This document shows positions 7,332 through 16,531 of a DNA stretch of 57,032 nt, in pieces (positions within the stretch are counted from its first letter, which is position 1; each line of letters starts with the position of its first letter). The DNA comes from GCA-2687515 sp002687515 (lineage in GTDB: Bacteria; Pseudomonadota; Alphaproteobacteria; Rhodospirillales; UBA2165). The position numbers and the translations under genes were made by a program. The stretch lies in NCBI GenBank assembly GCA_030745835.1, contig JASLNU010000117.1, positions 1 through 57,032 of the forward strand, read 5' to 3'. The notes beneath the pieces were generated by a model. It was not told the DNA's origin, did no database searches, and saw only the letters and a program-made list of their open reading frames with translations.

Positions 7332-9256
7332 TCATCGCCACCGCCGGCCATATCGACCACGGCAAGTCGGCCCTGGTGAAGGCGCTGACCGGGGTCGATA
7401 CCGACCGTTTGCCGGAAGAGAAGGCGCGCGGCATGTCGATCGATCTCGGCTTCGCCTACCAGGCGATGGACGGCGGGCGGGTCTGCGGTTTCGTCGATGT
7501 GCCCGGCCACGAACGCTTCATCCGCAACATGCTGGCCGGCGTCACCGGCATCGATTACGCCATGCTGATCGTCGCCGCCGACGACGGGCCGATGCCGCAG
7601 ACGCGCGAGCACCTGGCGATCCTCAACCTGTTGGGCGTGCCCGATGGCGTCGTCGCGCTGACCAAGATTGACCGGGTTGAACCGGCGCGCATCGACGCGG
7701 TGCGCGCCGAGATCGCGGCACTTCTCGCCGGCACCTGCCTCGAAGGCGCCGATATCATGCCGGTCTCGGCGATCACCGGTGATGGCGTCGAGGCGCTGGC
7801 TGATCATTTGGGCGCGGTCATGGACTTGGCCGAAGAGCGTGACAGCAGCGGTAATTTCCGCCTCGCCATCGACCGCAGCTTCACCGTGCAGGGCGCCGGC
7901 CTGGTGGTCACCGGCGCGGTCTTTTCGGGCGCCGTCAGTGTCGGCGATCATCTTGTCCTGTCGCCGCAAGGCACCGAGGTGCGGGTGCGCGGCATCCACG
8001 CCCAGAACCGGCAGGCCGATAGCGGCACCGTCGGCGAACGCTGCGCCCTCAACCTGACCGGCCCCGATCTCAAGCGCGAAGACGTGCACCGGGGCGGCTG
8101 GGTGATGGCCGCCGGCATTCACAGCCCCGTCGCCCGTTTCGATGCGCGCCTCCGGGTATTGGCCGAGGAAGCGCGTCCGCTGCGCCATTGGACGCCGGTG
8201 CATGTGCATCTCGGCGCCGCCGAGGTGCCGGGCCGGGTGGCCATCCTGGAGGGCGGGCCGATCCCGCCGGGCGGCGACGGGCTTGTCCAGATCGTCCTCG
8301 ATCGGCGCATCGGCGGCCTCAGAGGCGACCGCTTTATTCTGCGCGACCAATCGGCCCGGCGCACCATCGCCGGCGGCAGTTTGATCGATCCGTTTCCCCC
8401 GGTTCGCGGCCGCGCCCGCCCCGAGCGCATCGAGTTTATCGGCGCCATGGAGGAAGCGGCGGCCGAGGACGCCTTGCTCAAGCTTCTGGAGCAGCATCCG
8501 GCCGGCATATCGTTGAACAATTTCGCCATCGCCTGGAACCTGACAGCCGACGACGCCGAAGCCTTGTGGGAGCTGGCCGGCCTGGTGCGCGCCGGGCCGG
8601 CGGGTGATCCCGCCGGCTTTTCCGCCGAGCATTGGGACGGCCTGTTGGAGGCCATCGAAAGCGGCCTCCGCCATTGGCACGAAACCAACCCCGATAAGTC
8701 GGGCCCATCGCAGGACGCCTTGCGCCGCCTGATGCCGTTGCGCCTGCCGGTGCCGGTCTTCGAAAGCGCCCTCGATCAACTGGTCTCGGCCAAGCGCCTT
8801 GTGCATCTCGGTTCCGGTTATTGCCTGCCCGGGTTCGAGCCGAAGCTGGCCCCTAAGGACGCGGCCCTCTGGCGCCGGGTCGAGCCGCTGCTCATCGACG
8901 GCCACATGCAGCCGCCGGTGGTCACCGAGCTTTCCGAACGCCTCGCCTCGCCGCGCCGCGATGTAGAACGCTTTTTGGTGCGCGCCGCCCGCCTCGGCCT
9001 GGTTTTCCAGGTCGCCAAGAACCGTTTCATCGTGCCCGAAGCCTTGCTCGAACTGGCCGATGCCGCCGAGGCGCTGGCCGGTGATGCCGGCGAGGCCGGC
9101 TTCGGCGCCGCCGCTTTTCGCGACCGCGCCAAGATCGGCCGCAACCTGGCCATCGAGATATTGGAATATTTCGACCGCCAGGGCCTGACCTGGCGCTCGG
9201 GCGATACGCGCACCCTCAGGAAACCGGTCGCCGAGGTGTTCGGCGGCATCGGCTGA
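7328..9256 (+). CDS. selB: Selenocysteine-specific elongation factor
   Basis: SelB is the GTPase that delivers Sec-tRNA(Sec) to UGA codons marked by a SECIS hairpin. The 642-residue protein has the translation-factor G motifs: GHIDHGKS (P-loop, residues 8-15), DVPGHERF (G3) and TKID (G4). Three beta-barrel domains follow, then a C-terminal series of winged-helix domains (from about residue 390) that bind the mRNA hairpin. The start is the ATG at 7328, inside the selA stop. The frame is open further upstream, but that would overlap selA by 60 bp and lacks family similarity. Length is typical for a bacterial SelB. Confidence 0.97.
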   Translation: MIIATAGHIDHGKSALVKALTGVDTDRLPEEKARGMSIDLGFAYQAMDGGRVCGFVDVPGHERFIRNMLAGVTGIDYAMLIVAADDGPMPQTREHLAILNLLGVPDGVVALTKIDRVEPARIDAVRAEIAALLAGTCLEGADIMPVSAITGDGVEALADHLGAVMDLAEERDSSGNFRLAIDRSFTVQGAGLVVTGAVFSGAVSVGDHLVLSPQGTEVRVRGIHAQNRQADSGTVGERCALNLTGPDLKREDVHRGGWVMAAGIHSPVARFDARLRVLAEEARPLRHWTPVHVHLGAAEVPGRVAILEGGPIPPGGDGLVQIVLDRRIGGLRGDRFILRDQSARRTIAGGSLIDPFPPVRGRARPERIEFIGAMEEAAAEDALLKLLEQHPAGISLNNFAIAWNLTADDAEALWELAGLVRAGPAGDPAGFSAEHWDGLLEAIESGLRHWHETNPDKSGPSQDALRRLMPLRLPVPVFESALDQLVSAKRLVHLGSGYCLPGFEPKLAPKDAALWRRVEPLLIDGHMQPPVVTELSERLASPRRDVERFLVRAARLGLVFQVAKNRFIVPEALLELADAAEALAGDAGEAGFGAAAFRDRAKIGRNLAIEILEYFDRQGLTWRSGDTRTLRKPVAEVFGGIG

Positions 9257-9273
9257 ACGGTGGCCGAATGGGT

Positions 9274-9840
9274 TCAGGCGCCGTTCCAGTGGCCGCCGTC
9301 GAGCATTGCCTGCGAGACACCGGCCTGCCAGTCGGTGAAGCTTTTGTAATCGGGGCGGGCCTGGACCTCGGCCCGGGTGCTCTCGAAGATTTCGCCGTCG
9401 CTCATTTCGTCGAAATCGAAGGGGAAGGCGACCGGTGCCGGCAGGTACCAGGGCGAGGCGACGAAGGTTTCCAGGGTGTTTTCCTCGGGGTCCTGGAAAT
9501 AAAGGCTCCAGGCGATGCCGTGGGCGAGGGTCCTGATGCCGGGGGCCTGGGCGTGGCGGACGATTTCGTACATGCAGCGCAGCTCGGCCAGCGAGCCGAC
9601 GCGGAACGACAACTGCGCGATCTGCGAGGGCAGGCCATCGGGCCGGCCACTGGCCAGCACCACCTGGTGGTGGTCCTTGGGATCGCGGCTCATGTAAACC
9701 AGCTCCGGCCCGCCCGGCCTGGTGACGCCCCGGTCGGTGATGAAGTAGCCGAGCACGCCGGTGTAGAAATCGATCATCCGATCGAGATCGACCACGGCGA
9801 TCGCGATGTGGCCGAACTGCAATTGCGGGACTTGGGTCAT
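9274..9840 (-). CDS. VOC-family extradiol dioxygenase / glyoxalase-like protein
   Basis: This is a 188-residue vicinal-oxygen-chelate protein. Metal ligands expected for the fold are visible: His in QFGHIAIAVVDL (N-terminal beta strand), His in DPKDHHQVVLASG, and Glu in EENTLETFV. The sequence around HHQVVLASGRP resembles catechol 2,3-dioxygenase-type members more than methylglyoxal lyases. The start at 9840 lies 2 bp after the stop of the molybdoenzyme partner gene, so it is the last gene of that operon. A ring-cleaving or aromatic-related reaction would fit the operon, but substrate is inference. The frame continues open upstream antisense to no known family; that extension is a shadow. Confidence 0.85.
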   Translation of the reverse strand: MTQVPQLQFGHIAIAVVDLDRMIDFYTGVLGYFITDRGVTRPGGPELVYMSRDPKDHHQVVLASGRPDGLPSQIAQLSFRVGSLAELRCMYEIVRHAQAPGIRTLAHGIAWSLYFQDPEENTLETFVASPWYLPAPVAFPFDFDEMSDGEIFESTRAEVQARPDYKSFTDWQAGVSQAMLDGGHWNGA

Positions 9841-9842
9841 AG

Positions 9843-11444
9843 CTAAACCTCCATTGAAAGGGGCGCGGCGTAGCGGCCCGATCCGCGCTTCGGGTACTTG
9901 GCCAGGGCGAAGCCCTGTTGGTGGGCGGCGCGGGTGATGACGATGGCTTTCCAATAGGCGCCGCCGGCGATCACCAGGGCGCCGGGCACCGCGAAGATCC
10001 AAAACGGCGCCGCGGTCCAGACGATGAAGGCGATGTAGCCGACGATCGGCAATAGGTGGCCGAAGACATATAGGCGCGGGGTCGTGGATTGCAATACTGC
10101 GCGCGCCAGGGGGCCGATGCCGCCCGCCTTGGCGCTGTCGACATAGCCGCGCCAGAGGGACCCGCTGATGACAACGAGCACGATGGCGGCGACCGGCAGC
10201 ACGAAACCGGAGGGCAGGGTCCAGGGAAAGAAACCGACGATGACGGCGTTGAGCCCGGCGCCCTCGGCCAGGCCGGAAAACACCAGCATCCAGATCATGC
10301 GCCGCGTGCGCCAGGCCGGGATGCCCTTGCCGGCCTGCAGGATGCGCGCCTGGGCATAGAGGAACGCCGCCGCGCCGATGGCGGCGACGGCCAGCCAGGC
10401 GGGATGCGGGACCAGCCAGGTTCCGAGCAGGCCGAGATAGAAGACGCCGGCGGCGTAAACCTCGCGCGACATCCAGGATGTGTTGGGGCGCAGGATGACA
10501 TAGGCGGCGCGCAGCTTGCGCCCGATCTTGAGCCAAACGAAGAACAGGCCGACCGCCATCACCGCGCCGGCGGCGGTGAAGATATCGCGGATGCCGCCGA
10601 GCGGCAGATCGACCGCCAGGGATATCAGGTAAGCCACCACCGCGGTGCCGGAAGCGAGGCCGCCCAAGATGAAATTCATCGCAGCGCGCATGTCCCAGAA
10701 GGTTTGGAGCTTGCCGGCCAGGGCATTTTCCGGCGCGCTCAGGGCGGCATCGTCGGCATCGGTTGCGTCGGCGTCGCGGCCCGGCACGCGCGGCGTCTGG
10801 TAAAGATATTTGATCTGCGGATCGTTGCCGAGATCGCCGTGCATTTGAAAGTAATCGTGCTCGCTGGTCAGCTTGGAGACAGGGCTTTGAGGATCATTGT
10901 AATCGCCGAAGGTGATGGCGCTGGCGATACAGGAGGCGGCGCAGGCGGGGCTCGCCTCGGGATCAATTCCCGGCGTCAGTCCGGCGGCCAGGCCGTCGTC
11001 GACGCGGTCGATGCAGAACGTGCATTTCTGCGCGACGCCGCGGCGCTCGTCATGGGCCACGAACCGCTCCTGCACCGTTTCCTCTTCGAAATAGGAGCTT
11101 GGGCGGTGGACGATGGTGCGCGCCAGGTAGGGGCAGGCGACGGCGCACGACGCGCAGCCGATGCAAAGCTCGTAATCCATGGTGACCAAGCCGTCGGCGC
11201 GCTGCTTGGTGGCGCCGGTGGGACAGACCGGCACGCAGGACGGCTCGGCGCAATGCTGGCAGCCGGTCACCAGGAACAGGCGCTCGACATCCGGGAAACT
11301 GCCGGTCTCGACATCGAGGACGCTTCGCCATTGCACGCCGGGCGTGGTGTCGTTGGCGTGCTTGCAGGCGATGGTGCAGGTCTGGCAACCGACGCAGCGG
11401 TTGATATCCACCGCCATGCCCCAGCGTGGAGAAGCTTCGTTCAT
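9843..11444 (-). CDS. Fused four-cluster Fe-S and DmsC-like membrane-anchor subunit
   Basis: This 533-residue protein joins two subunits that are usually separate. Residues 1-240 are a DmsB-type ferredoxin with four [4Fe-4S] motifs: CVGCQTCTIACKHA near residue 18, CQHCAEPSCVPVCPTG near 62, CIGCASCAVACPYL near 95, and CTFCID paired with CAASC near 140-170. Residues 265-520 are a membrane anchor with about eight spans of DmsC type. It would carry electrons from the adjacent molybdoenzyme to the quinone pool. The start overlaps the molybdoenzyme stop by 4 bp. The pairing resembles PadC plus PadD of phenylacetyl-CoA:acceptor oxidoreductase; the fusion is the notable feature. Confidence 0.88.
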   Translation of the reverse strand: MNEASPRWGMAVDINRCVGCQTCTIACKHANDTTPGVQWRSVLDVETGSFPDVERLFLVTGCQHCAEPSCVPVCPTGATKQRADGLVTMDYELCIGCASCAVACPYLARTIVHRPSSYFEEETVQERFVAHDERRGVAQKCTFCIDRVDDGLAAGLTPGIDPEASPACAASCIASAITFGDYNDPQSPVSKLTSEHDYFQMHGDLGNDPQIKYLYQTPRVPGRDADATDADDAALSAPENALAGKLQTFWDMRAAMNFILGGLASGTAVVAYLISLAVDLPLGGIRDIFTAAGAVMAVGLFFVWLKIGRKLRAAYVILRPNTSWMSREVYAAGVFYLGLLGTWLVPHPAWLAVAAIGAAAFLYAQARILQAGKGIPAWRTRRMIWMLVFSGLAEGAGLNAVIVGFFPWTLPSGFVLPVAAIVLVVISGSLWRGYVDSAKAGGIGPLARAVLQSTTPRLYVFGHLLPIVGYIAFIVWTAAPFWIFAVPGALVIAGGAYWKAIVITRAAHQQGFALAKYPKRGSGRYAAPLSMEV

Positions 11445-14182
11445 TCGGTGGGCCTGGGCGGGCCGTTGCCGCGCCGCACCCGCACCCGCGCGATGTCCGA
11501 TCCGGAGCCGGTCGAATCGGTCAGCGACAGCGATATCGAGGTGACCGAATTGAGGCTCGGCAGATGCAGGTCCTTGGCGAAGGGGGTTTTCCAGTGATCG
11601 AACTGGCCGATCATCAGCACCGTGTCGGGGCGGATGCCTTCGCGCAGGACGGCGTAGCCGCGGGTTTCGCCGGCCACCGATTCGATGACCACCGGATCGC
11701 CCTCGGCGAGCCCCAGTTCGGCTGCCGTGGCGCGGTTGATGATCACGCCCTTATGGCCGGCAATGTTCTGCGCCACCTCGTTGATCATCGGAATACCGAC
11801 ATTGAGGCCCCACGAATACTGCATCGAGCGCGAAGTCAGCGCCCACAAGGGGTAATCGTCCGGGTCCCCGCCTGCTTCCTTGACATGGTCGGTCCAGATA
11901 TCGGGAAACGGTTTGTAGGCGGGCAGGGGCTCGTACTCTTCCAGTTGGGTGTCCCACCATTCGACGCCGATCTCGTGCAGGCGGCGGGCGAGCTGGGTGC
12001 CGTGGCGCAGGATGCGTTCCTGATAGGGCAACTCGAAGCGGATGCCGTTGCGTTTCAGGTGCGGATAGAGGTACCAATTAAGCTGCGGGAAGGGGCGCAG
12101 CATATAGCCGTTTTCCTTGAACCATGCGAGGTCGTTGACTTCCTCACCGTCGGAGAGCTCAAAGCTGGCGGCCTTCGCCGAGGCGTCCCAGATTTCCTCC
12201 AACCCGTGCGCTACATTTTCATCGAGGCTGTAGTCATAATCCTTGGCGGTGAGCCGGACCCCGTGTTCGCCGCGGTTGATGGCGGCGTTGTAGGCTTCCA
12301 AGACGCCGGCGCGCGATGCAAGCTCGGTGGCGATGTCGGTCATATCGTGGCAATCGGCATCGGTGGCGCAAACCGGCTGGCGGATGGTCCAGCCCTGATG
12401 CGTCCAGAGCTGTTCGACGAACTTGGTGCCGCCGATCTGGATCAACTGGGTGCTTTCCAGGTCGGTCGCCTCGGGCAACAGGATATCCGCCATGTGGTTG
12501 GTTTCGTCGTAGGTGTAGGCGAAGGCGACGGTGAACGGGAATTCGGCGACCCTCTCCGCCACCTCGGGCGCATTCCACGAAGAGATCGCCGGATTGGTGC
12601 GGTAGCAGAACCAGATATCGGGCTTGGTCGGCTCGGGCCAATTCTTAGGCGGCGTTTTCTGGAACAGCCAGGGCAGGTGGGCCGGGCCGAGCGCCGACGA
12701 CCAGGCCGAATCGGCGACCAGCGGCACCAGCGTCTTGTAGGCGTTACGGATATGGGGTTGGCTCTGCCACTCATTCCTGGAGGTGGCGTTGAACGGAAAC
12801 TCCATGAACCCGTCGGGCCCCTTGACGGCCGAAATGAAGCGGTTATTGGCGGGCCGGTTCAGCTTGACGTTGGTGCCGATCATGCCGCCGGGTACTTCCA
12901 GCGCGCCGACCAGGCAAAGCAGCAAAGTCCGCGCCCAGCAACAATTGTAGCCGCCCCAGCCATTGTTGACGGACTTACCCAAAAGCACCGCGACCGGGCG
13001 GAAGGGCAGGGTCTCGCCCTCGATCTCGATGCTTTCGCCGACGCAGGCATTATTGATGAATTCGTCGGCAACCGAGCGAATGCGGTCGGCCGGCACGTCG
13101 CATTCGGCCGCCGCCCATTCGGGGGTGTGGGGCTTCAAGTGGTCAAGGAGGATCTGGTGCGCGGTCTTGGCCTCGATATCCCGGTGCCGCCATTCGTCGG
13201 CATCGGCGCCGACTTCGATGCCGGTCGAGGTGAAGCTGCCTTCGAGGGCGGCATCGCCGATGTCGGCATCGAACGGCTTGTTGGTCCCGTCGGCCAAATC
13301 GTGGATCAGGGGTTTGCGGGTCGCGGGATCGCGCAGGTAGTAGCCGTTGGGCCCGACCAGATAGGGCGCGTTGGTGTCCTGTTTCAAGAACGGAATGTCG
13401 CAATCGGCGCGCCAGTCGCGTTCATGCAGGATGCGGTGAATGACGCCATAGAGGAAGGCGGCGTCGGTCTTCGGCCTGATCGGAATCCATTCGGCGGCGA
13501 CGGCGCCGGTGACCGACTGGTGCGGTTCCACCTGGACCCGCTTCATGCCGCGCACCCGGGCGTCGGCATGCCGCCAGATGCCGGCGACGCCGGTGGCTGC
13601 ATCGCCGTTGTGGCCGCAGGACAGGATGTAGTTCACCCGCGGCGTATCCGGGGCGACGATGAAGGCCCGGTGCCACAGCTCCCCGTAAAGATGTTCGGAA
13701 TGGTAGCACTTGACCCCCTGGCCGGCGCCGAAGCCGAGATCGACTTTGCCGAGCGCCGTCAGAAGCGCCGGGAAGGTGCCCATATACTGGGTCGGCGTGC
13801 CGCCGCCGCCGAAGCTGGCGGCGATGCGCGGATAGCCGGACTGGTCTGTCAGCCCGGCATCGATGGCTTGGCGCAGCTTGCCGGCGACCGTATCCAGGGC
13901 TTCGTCCCAACTGATCGGTACGAAGCCCGGGTCTTCGCCGCGCCCCTTGTTGGGATTGGTGCGCTTCATCGGGGTTTTCACCCGCTCGGGATTATAGGTC
14001 TTCTGGATCAGGCCATAGGCCTTGACGCAGACGCGGCCGCCGCCGGGATGTTCGTCGCCGATGGAATAGTTGCTTTCGATGCGCGTCGCGATGCCGTTTT
14101 CCACCTCGACCCGCATCAAGTCGGGCCCCGCCACGCACTGATAGCAAAAGGTCGGAACGGTCTTTTTCGTTGTCTGATCCAA
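11441..14182 (-). CDS. PadB-like molybdopterin oxidoreductase catalytic subunit
   Basis: This 913-residue protein belongs to the DMSO-reductase molybdopterin family. It opens with FCYQCVAGPDLM and later GGGRVCVKAYG, the N-terminal [4Fe-4S] site; only three cysteines are present, because the usual third ligand position is Pro/Asp. A Cys in VKCYHSEHLYGE (about residue 155) is a likely Mo ligand. A C-terminal cofactor-binding domain is evident (ALTSRSMQYSWGLNVGIP near residue 760). From memory the CYQCVAGPDL opening is typical of PadB, the phenylacetyl-CoA:acceptor oxidoreductase catalytic subunit, so an acyl-CoA or alpha-carbon oxidation is plausible. No Tat twin-arginine signal is seen, suggesting a cytoplasmic location. 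The start is a TTG with AAGGAA 11 bp upstream. It is first in an operon with the Fe-S/anchor fusion and VOC genes. Confidence 0.88.
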   Translation of the reverse strand: MDQTTKKTVPTFCYQCVAGPDLMRVEVENGIATRIESNYSIGDEHPGGGRVCVKAYGLIQKTYNPERVKTPMKRTNPNKGRGEDPGFVPISWDEALDTVAGKLRQAIDAGLTDQSGYPRIAASFGGGGTPTQYMGTFPALLTALGKVDLGFGAGQGVKCYHSEHLYGELWHRAFIVAPDTPRVNYILSCGHNGDAATGVAGIWRHADARVRGMKRVQVEPHQSVTGAVAAEWIPIRPKTDAAFLYGVIHRILHERDWRADCDIPFLKQDTNAPYLVGPNGYYLRDPATRKPLIHDLADGTNKPFDADIGDAALEGSFTSTGIEVGADADEWRHRDIEAKTAHQILLDHLKPHTPEWAAAECDVPADRIRSVADEFINNACVGESIEIEGETLPFRPVAVLLGKSVNNGWGGYNCCWARTLLLCLVGALEVPGGMIGTNVKLNRPANNRFISAVKGPDGFMEFPFNATSRNEWQSQPHIRNAYKTLVPLVADSAWSSALGPAHLPWLFQKTPPKNWPEPTKPDIWFCYRTNPAISSWNAPEVAERVAEFPFTVAFAYTYDETNHMADILLPEATDLESTQLIQIGGTKFVEQLWTHQGWTIRQPVCATDADCHDMTDIATELASRAGVLEAYNAAINRGEHGVRLTAKDYDYSLDENVAHGLEEIWDASAKAASFELSDGEEVNDLAWFKENGYMLRPFPQLNWYLYPHLKRNGIRFELPYQERILRHGTQLARRLHEIGVEWWDTQLEEYEPLPAYKPFPDIWTDHVKEAGGDPDDYPLWALTSRSMQYSWGLNVGIPMINEVAQNIAGHKGVIINRATAAELGLAEGDPVVIESVAGETRGYAVLREGIRPDTVLMIGQFDHWKTPFAKDLHLPSLNSVTSISLSLTDSTGSGSDIARVRVRRGNGPPRPTE

Positions 14183-14233
14183 GCTACCCGGTTCCTTCTC
14201 AGTACCGGCCGCATTACGGCGCCTGATCTCGAC

Positions 14234-14261
14234 ATATTAACAGAGACGGCCCACCGATCAA
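14234..14261 (-). promoter_or_regulatory. Candidate promoter of the PadB-like operon
   Basis: On the minus strand TTGATC (14261-14256) and TAATAT (14239-14234) are separated by 16 bp and would start transcription near 14227, giving a leader of about 45 bases before the TTG start at 14182. The hexamers each match the sigma-70 consensus at four of six positions. Confidence 0.4.
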
Positions 14262-14278
14262 TGTTCGGTTCCCGAACA
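14262..14278. promoter_or_regulatory. Palindromic operator TGTTCGG-N3-CCGAACA
   Basis: A perfect 7+7 inverted repeat, TGTTCGGTTCCCGAACA, abuts the putative -35 box of the molybdoenzyme operon and is centred near -43. That is where class II activator sites sit. No regulator gene is adjacent, so the cognate protein is unknown. Confidence 0.55.
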
Positions 14279-14314
14279 AATTACAAAAATTGGGGTTATT
14301 CGGCGGCGCCCGCC

Positions 14315-14725
14315 TTATTTCGCGCCCAGCGCTTTTTCCCGCTTTGCCTTGAGCCGCTCGAAGGTCTTCGCCTTATCGACGACGAAGCGGCTGTGGGTGC
14401 CGCGCCCGACCGGTTCCACCGAATCCGAGACCGTCGCTTGCATGGTCACCATACGCCCGTCGACTTTGGTGATCTCGACTTCGAAGGTGACCTGATCGTC
14501 TTCCACGGTGGGCGCCATATGATCCACGCTGACATGGGTGCCGACCGTATCCTCGCCATCGTCCAAATGTTCGAGGAGGAAGTTGCGGCAGGTATCCTCG
14601 AAATCCTCAACCATGCGCGGTGTCCCATAGACGCGGCCTTCATCGCCCATGAAGCCGATGGTGCGGGACCGGTCTATGGCGATGGTTTTGCTGACCTTGA
14701 TACCCGCTTTCAAGCTGTCCTTCAT
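14315..14725 (-). CDS. FlK-like hot-dog acyl-CoA thioesterase
   Basis: This 136-residue single-domain protein resembles the fluoroacetyl-CoA thioesterase-type hot-dog family. It has an acidic helix with MVEDFEDTC, the strand VGTHVSVDHMAPT whose His corresponds to the catalytic His of FlK, and the C-terminal strand GTHSRFVVD. Such enzymes hydrolyse small or aryl acyl-CoA thioesters in the cytoplasm. It lies 27 bp after the ThDP-enzyme gene on the same strand and upstream of the PadB-like operon. A role releasing CoA from an intermediate made by these neighbours is inferred. The exact substrate cannot be told. Confidence 0.78.
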   Translation of the reverse strand: MKDSLKAGIKVSKTIAIDRSRTIGFMGDEGRVYGTPRMVEDFEDTCRNFLLEHLDDGEDTVGTHVSVDHMAPTVEDDQVTFEVEITKVDGRMVTMQATVSDSVEPVGRGTHSRFVVDKAKTFERLKAKREKALGAK

Positions 14726-14752
14726 GATCGTCCTCCGTTCAAGCTCTTTGTT

Positions 14753-16462
14753 CTACAAGGTGTTGGCGACGGCAATATTCAGTTCCAACAATGCCAGGCG
14801 GCGTTCGCTCTTGATCACGTTCAGCGCGCGTTCCAGCGCCGCCGGCAGGTCGCTGCCGGATTCCACCTTCTCGGCCCAGTGGCCGGAAGCCTGGGCGATC
14901 TGCGTATAATCGGGACTAGGCCTGAGCGATGTAATGGGCATGGTGTTCATCTTCGACGCCTGGCCATCGGGGTAGAGGGCGAGGGCCGCCCGGCGCACGG
15001 CGTTCCAGACACCGTTGTTGAAGACGATTACCAGGATCGGCAGATCCAGCGATTGGGAAACCATATGGCAGGCGACCGGATTGGCGAAGATGTAGGAACC
15101 GTCGCCGACGCAGGCGATGGCCAGCCGGTCCCGGTCGGCAAGGCAGGCGCCGAGCGCCGCCGGGAATGCCCAGCCAAGGCCACCGGATTGGGGCGGGTTG
15201 AAATGGCGGTTGGGGCCCTTCAGATCCATGAATTGTGGCGGCGCACCCAATTCGTTGAAGACCACGGCATCGTCGTCCATCGCATCGGACAGGCATTTGG
15301 CCACCCAGGCATGGGTCATCGGCGCGCCGTTGCCGGACGCGGCGCGTTCGGCCAGGGCCTGGCGCCGGGCATCGCCGGCTTCCTTGATGGCGTCGTAGCG
15401 GTCCTGGTTCTTTTGCGCGCGCTCCGACAATTCCTCGTGCAGCGCGCTCATCGCCGCGGCGGTGTCGCCGGGAATTGCAATGTCGGATTGGAAACTGCGC
15501 ACCGGCATGCCGGAAAACAAGGGGTCGGGCCCGATGTGAATGACCGTGGTTTCCGGTCCCGGGGCATGAAACTTGTCGATCCAGGGCACCATGCAATCGA
15601 CCACCAGGATGACGTCGGCCTTCTTGACCTCGGGCCCGACATCGAAGCCGGCATGCATGGGATGGGCCGACGGCATGGTATTGCGGCTCGGCCAGGATTC
15701 GGCCACGGCCACGGCAAAGTCCTCGGCGATGCGGGCGACCATTTCGGCTCCGGCACCGCCGACATCGGCGCGGGTGCAGATCATCAACGGATATTCGGCG
15801 TCGGCGATCAATTGCGCGGCCTCGTTGATGGCCGCCCGGTCGGGCTGCGGCGCACTGGGCAGGGCCTGGATCGGCGGGCCGAATTCCTTGCCCTCGGGCC
15901 AGGCTTCGGCCAGGGGCTCGCGCGGCAGGCACAGATAGACGGGACCCTTGGGATCGTTCATGGCGATGGTCATGGCGCGGTTGACCAGGGCGGCCGCCTG
16001 TTCCGGGTAGCGCAATTCGTAATTCCATTTTGTCGATTCGCGCACCATGCCGCCCTGATCGAACATTTCCTGGCCGTACTGGATTGGCGTTATGCGGGCG
16101 CCCAGGCGTTCGTGCTCGGTTATCGGCGTGCGCCCGGCCAAGACCATCAGCGGAATGTTTTCGCTGGCCGCGTTGATCGCGCCCATCACCGTATTGGCGA
16201 GGCCCACATTGACATGCACCATCAGCGCCTGCGGTTTGCCGGTCATCAGGTAATAACCATGCGGGATGGCGGCGGCGGCGGTTTCGTGGGGAATGACCAC
16301 CGGTTCGGGCAGGTGCTCGCTGAACGATCCCTGATTGGCCAGGCCTTCGATCACCGGCGCGAAATCGGTGCCGGCGTTGGCGAACAGGTAATCGACGCCG
16401 TTGGCCTTGAGCGCCATCAGGAAGGCTTCCGCCGCGGTTGTCGGTTGAGGGCGTTTCGGCAT
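14753..16462 (-). CDS. Thiamine-diphosphate-dependent enzyme (acetolactate synthase / benzoylformate decarboxylase-like)
   Basis: This 569-residue protein has the three-domain ThDP layout. The N-terminal pyrimidine-binding domain contains the catalytic Glu in VIPHETAAAAIPHGYY (about residue 59). A central domain and a C-terminal PP domain follow, with the metal-binding motif starting GDGSYIFANP and ending VIVFNN (about residues 460-490). The family covers acetolactate synthase, benzoylformate decarboxylase, and carboligases. It cannot be separated further by eye, although the absence of an ilvN-like small subunit argues against a biosynthetic acetolactate synthase. It lies immediately upstream of the hot-dog thioesterase and the PadB-like operon. 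If the operon makes an alpha-keto acid, this enzyme could decarboxylate it; that is inference. Confidence 0.85.
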   Translation of the reverse strand: MPKRPQPTTAAEAFLMALKANGVDYLFANAGTDFAPVIEGLANQGSFSEHLPEPVVIPHETAAAAIPHGYYLMTGKPQALMVHVNVGLANTVMGAINAASENIPLMVLAGRTPITEHERLGARITPIQYGQEMFDQGGMVRESTKWNYELRYPEQAAALVNRAMTIAMNDPKGPVYLCLPREPLAEAWPEGKEFGPPIQALPSAPQPDRAAINEAAQLIADAEYPLMICTRADVGGAGAEMVARIAEDFAVAVAESWPSRNTMPSAHPMHAGFDVGPEVKKADVILVVDCMVPWIDKFHAPGPETTVIHIGPDPLFSGMPVRSFQSDIAIPGDTAAAMSALHEELSERAQKNQDRYDAIKEAGDARRQALAERAASGNGAPMTHAWVAKCLSDAMDDDAVVFNELGAPPQFMDLKGPNRHFNPPQSGGLGWAFPAALGACLADRDRLAIACVGDGSYIFANPVACHMVSQSLDLPILVIVFNNGVWNAVRRAALALYPDGQASKMNTMPITSLRPSPDYTQIAQASGHWAEKVESGSDLPAALERALNVIKSERRLALLELNIAVANTL

Positions 16463-16531
16463 GACTATGTTTGCCTCCGGTATTTCGGTTGTTGGTACGG
16501 GCCTGAAATATTTCAGGCGGAAGCGACGCCG

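Noticed and set aside
6944..8905. A 653-codon minus-strand frame
   Set aside because: It is fully antisense to selA and selB, which carry all expected motifs.
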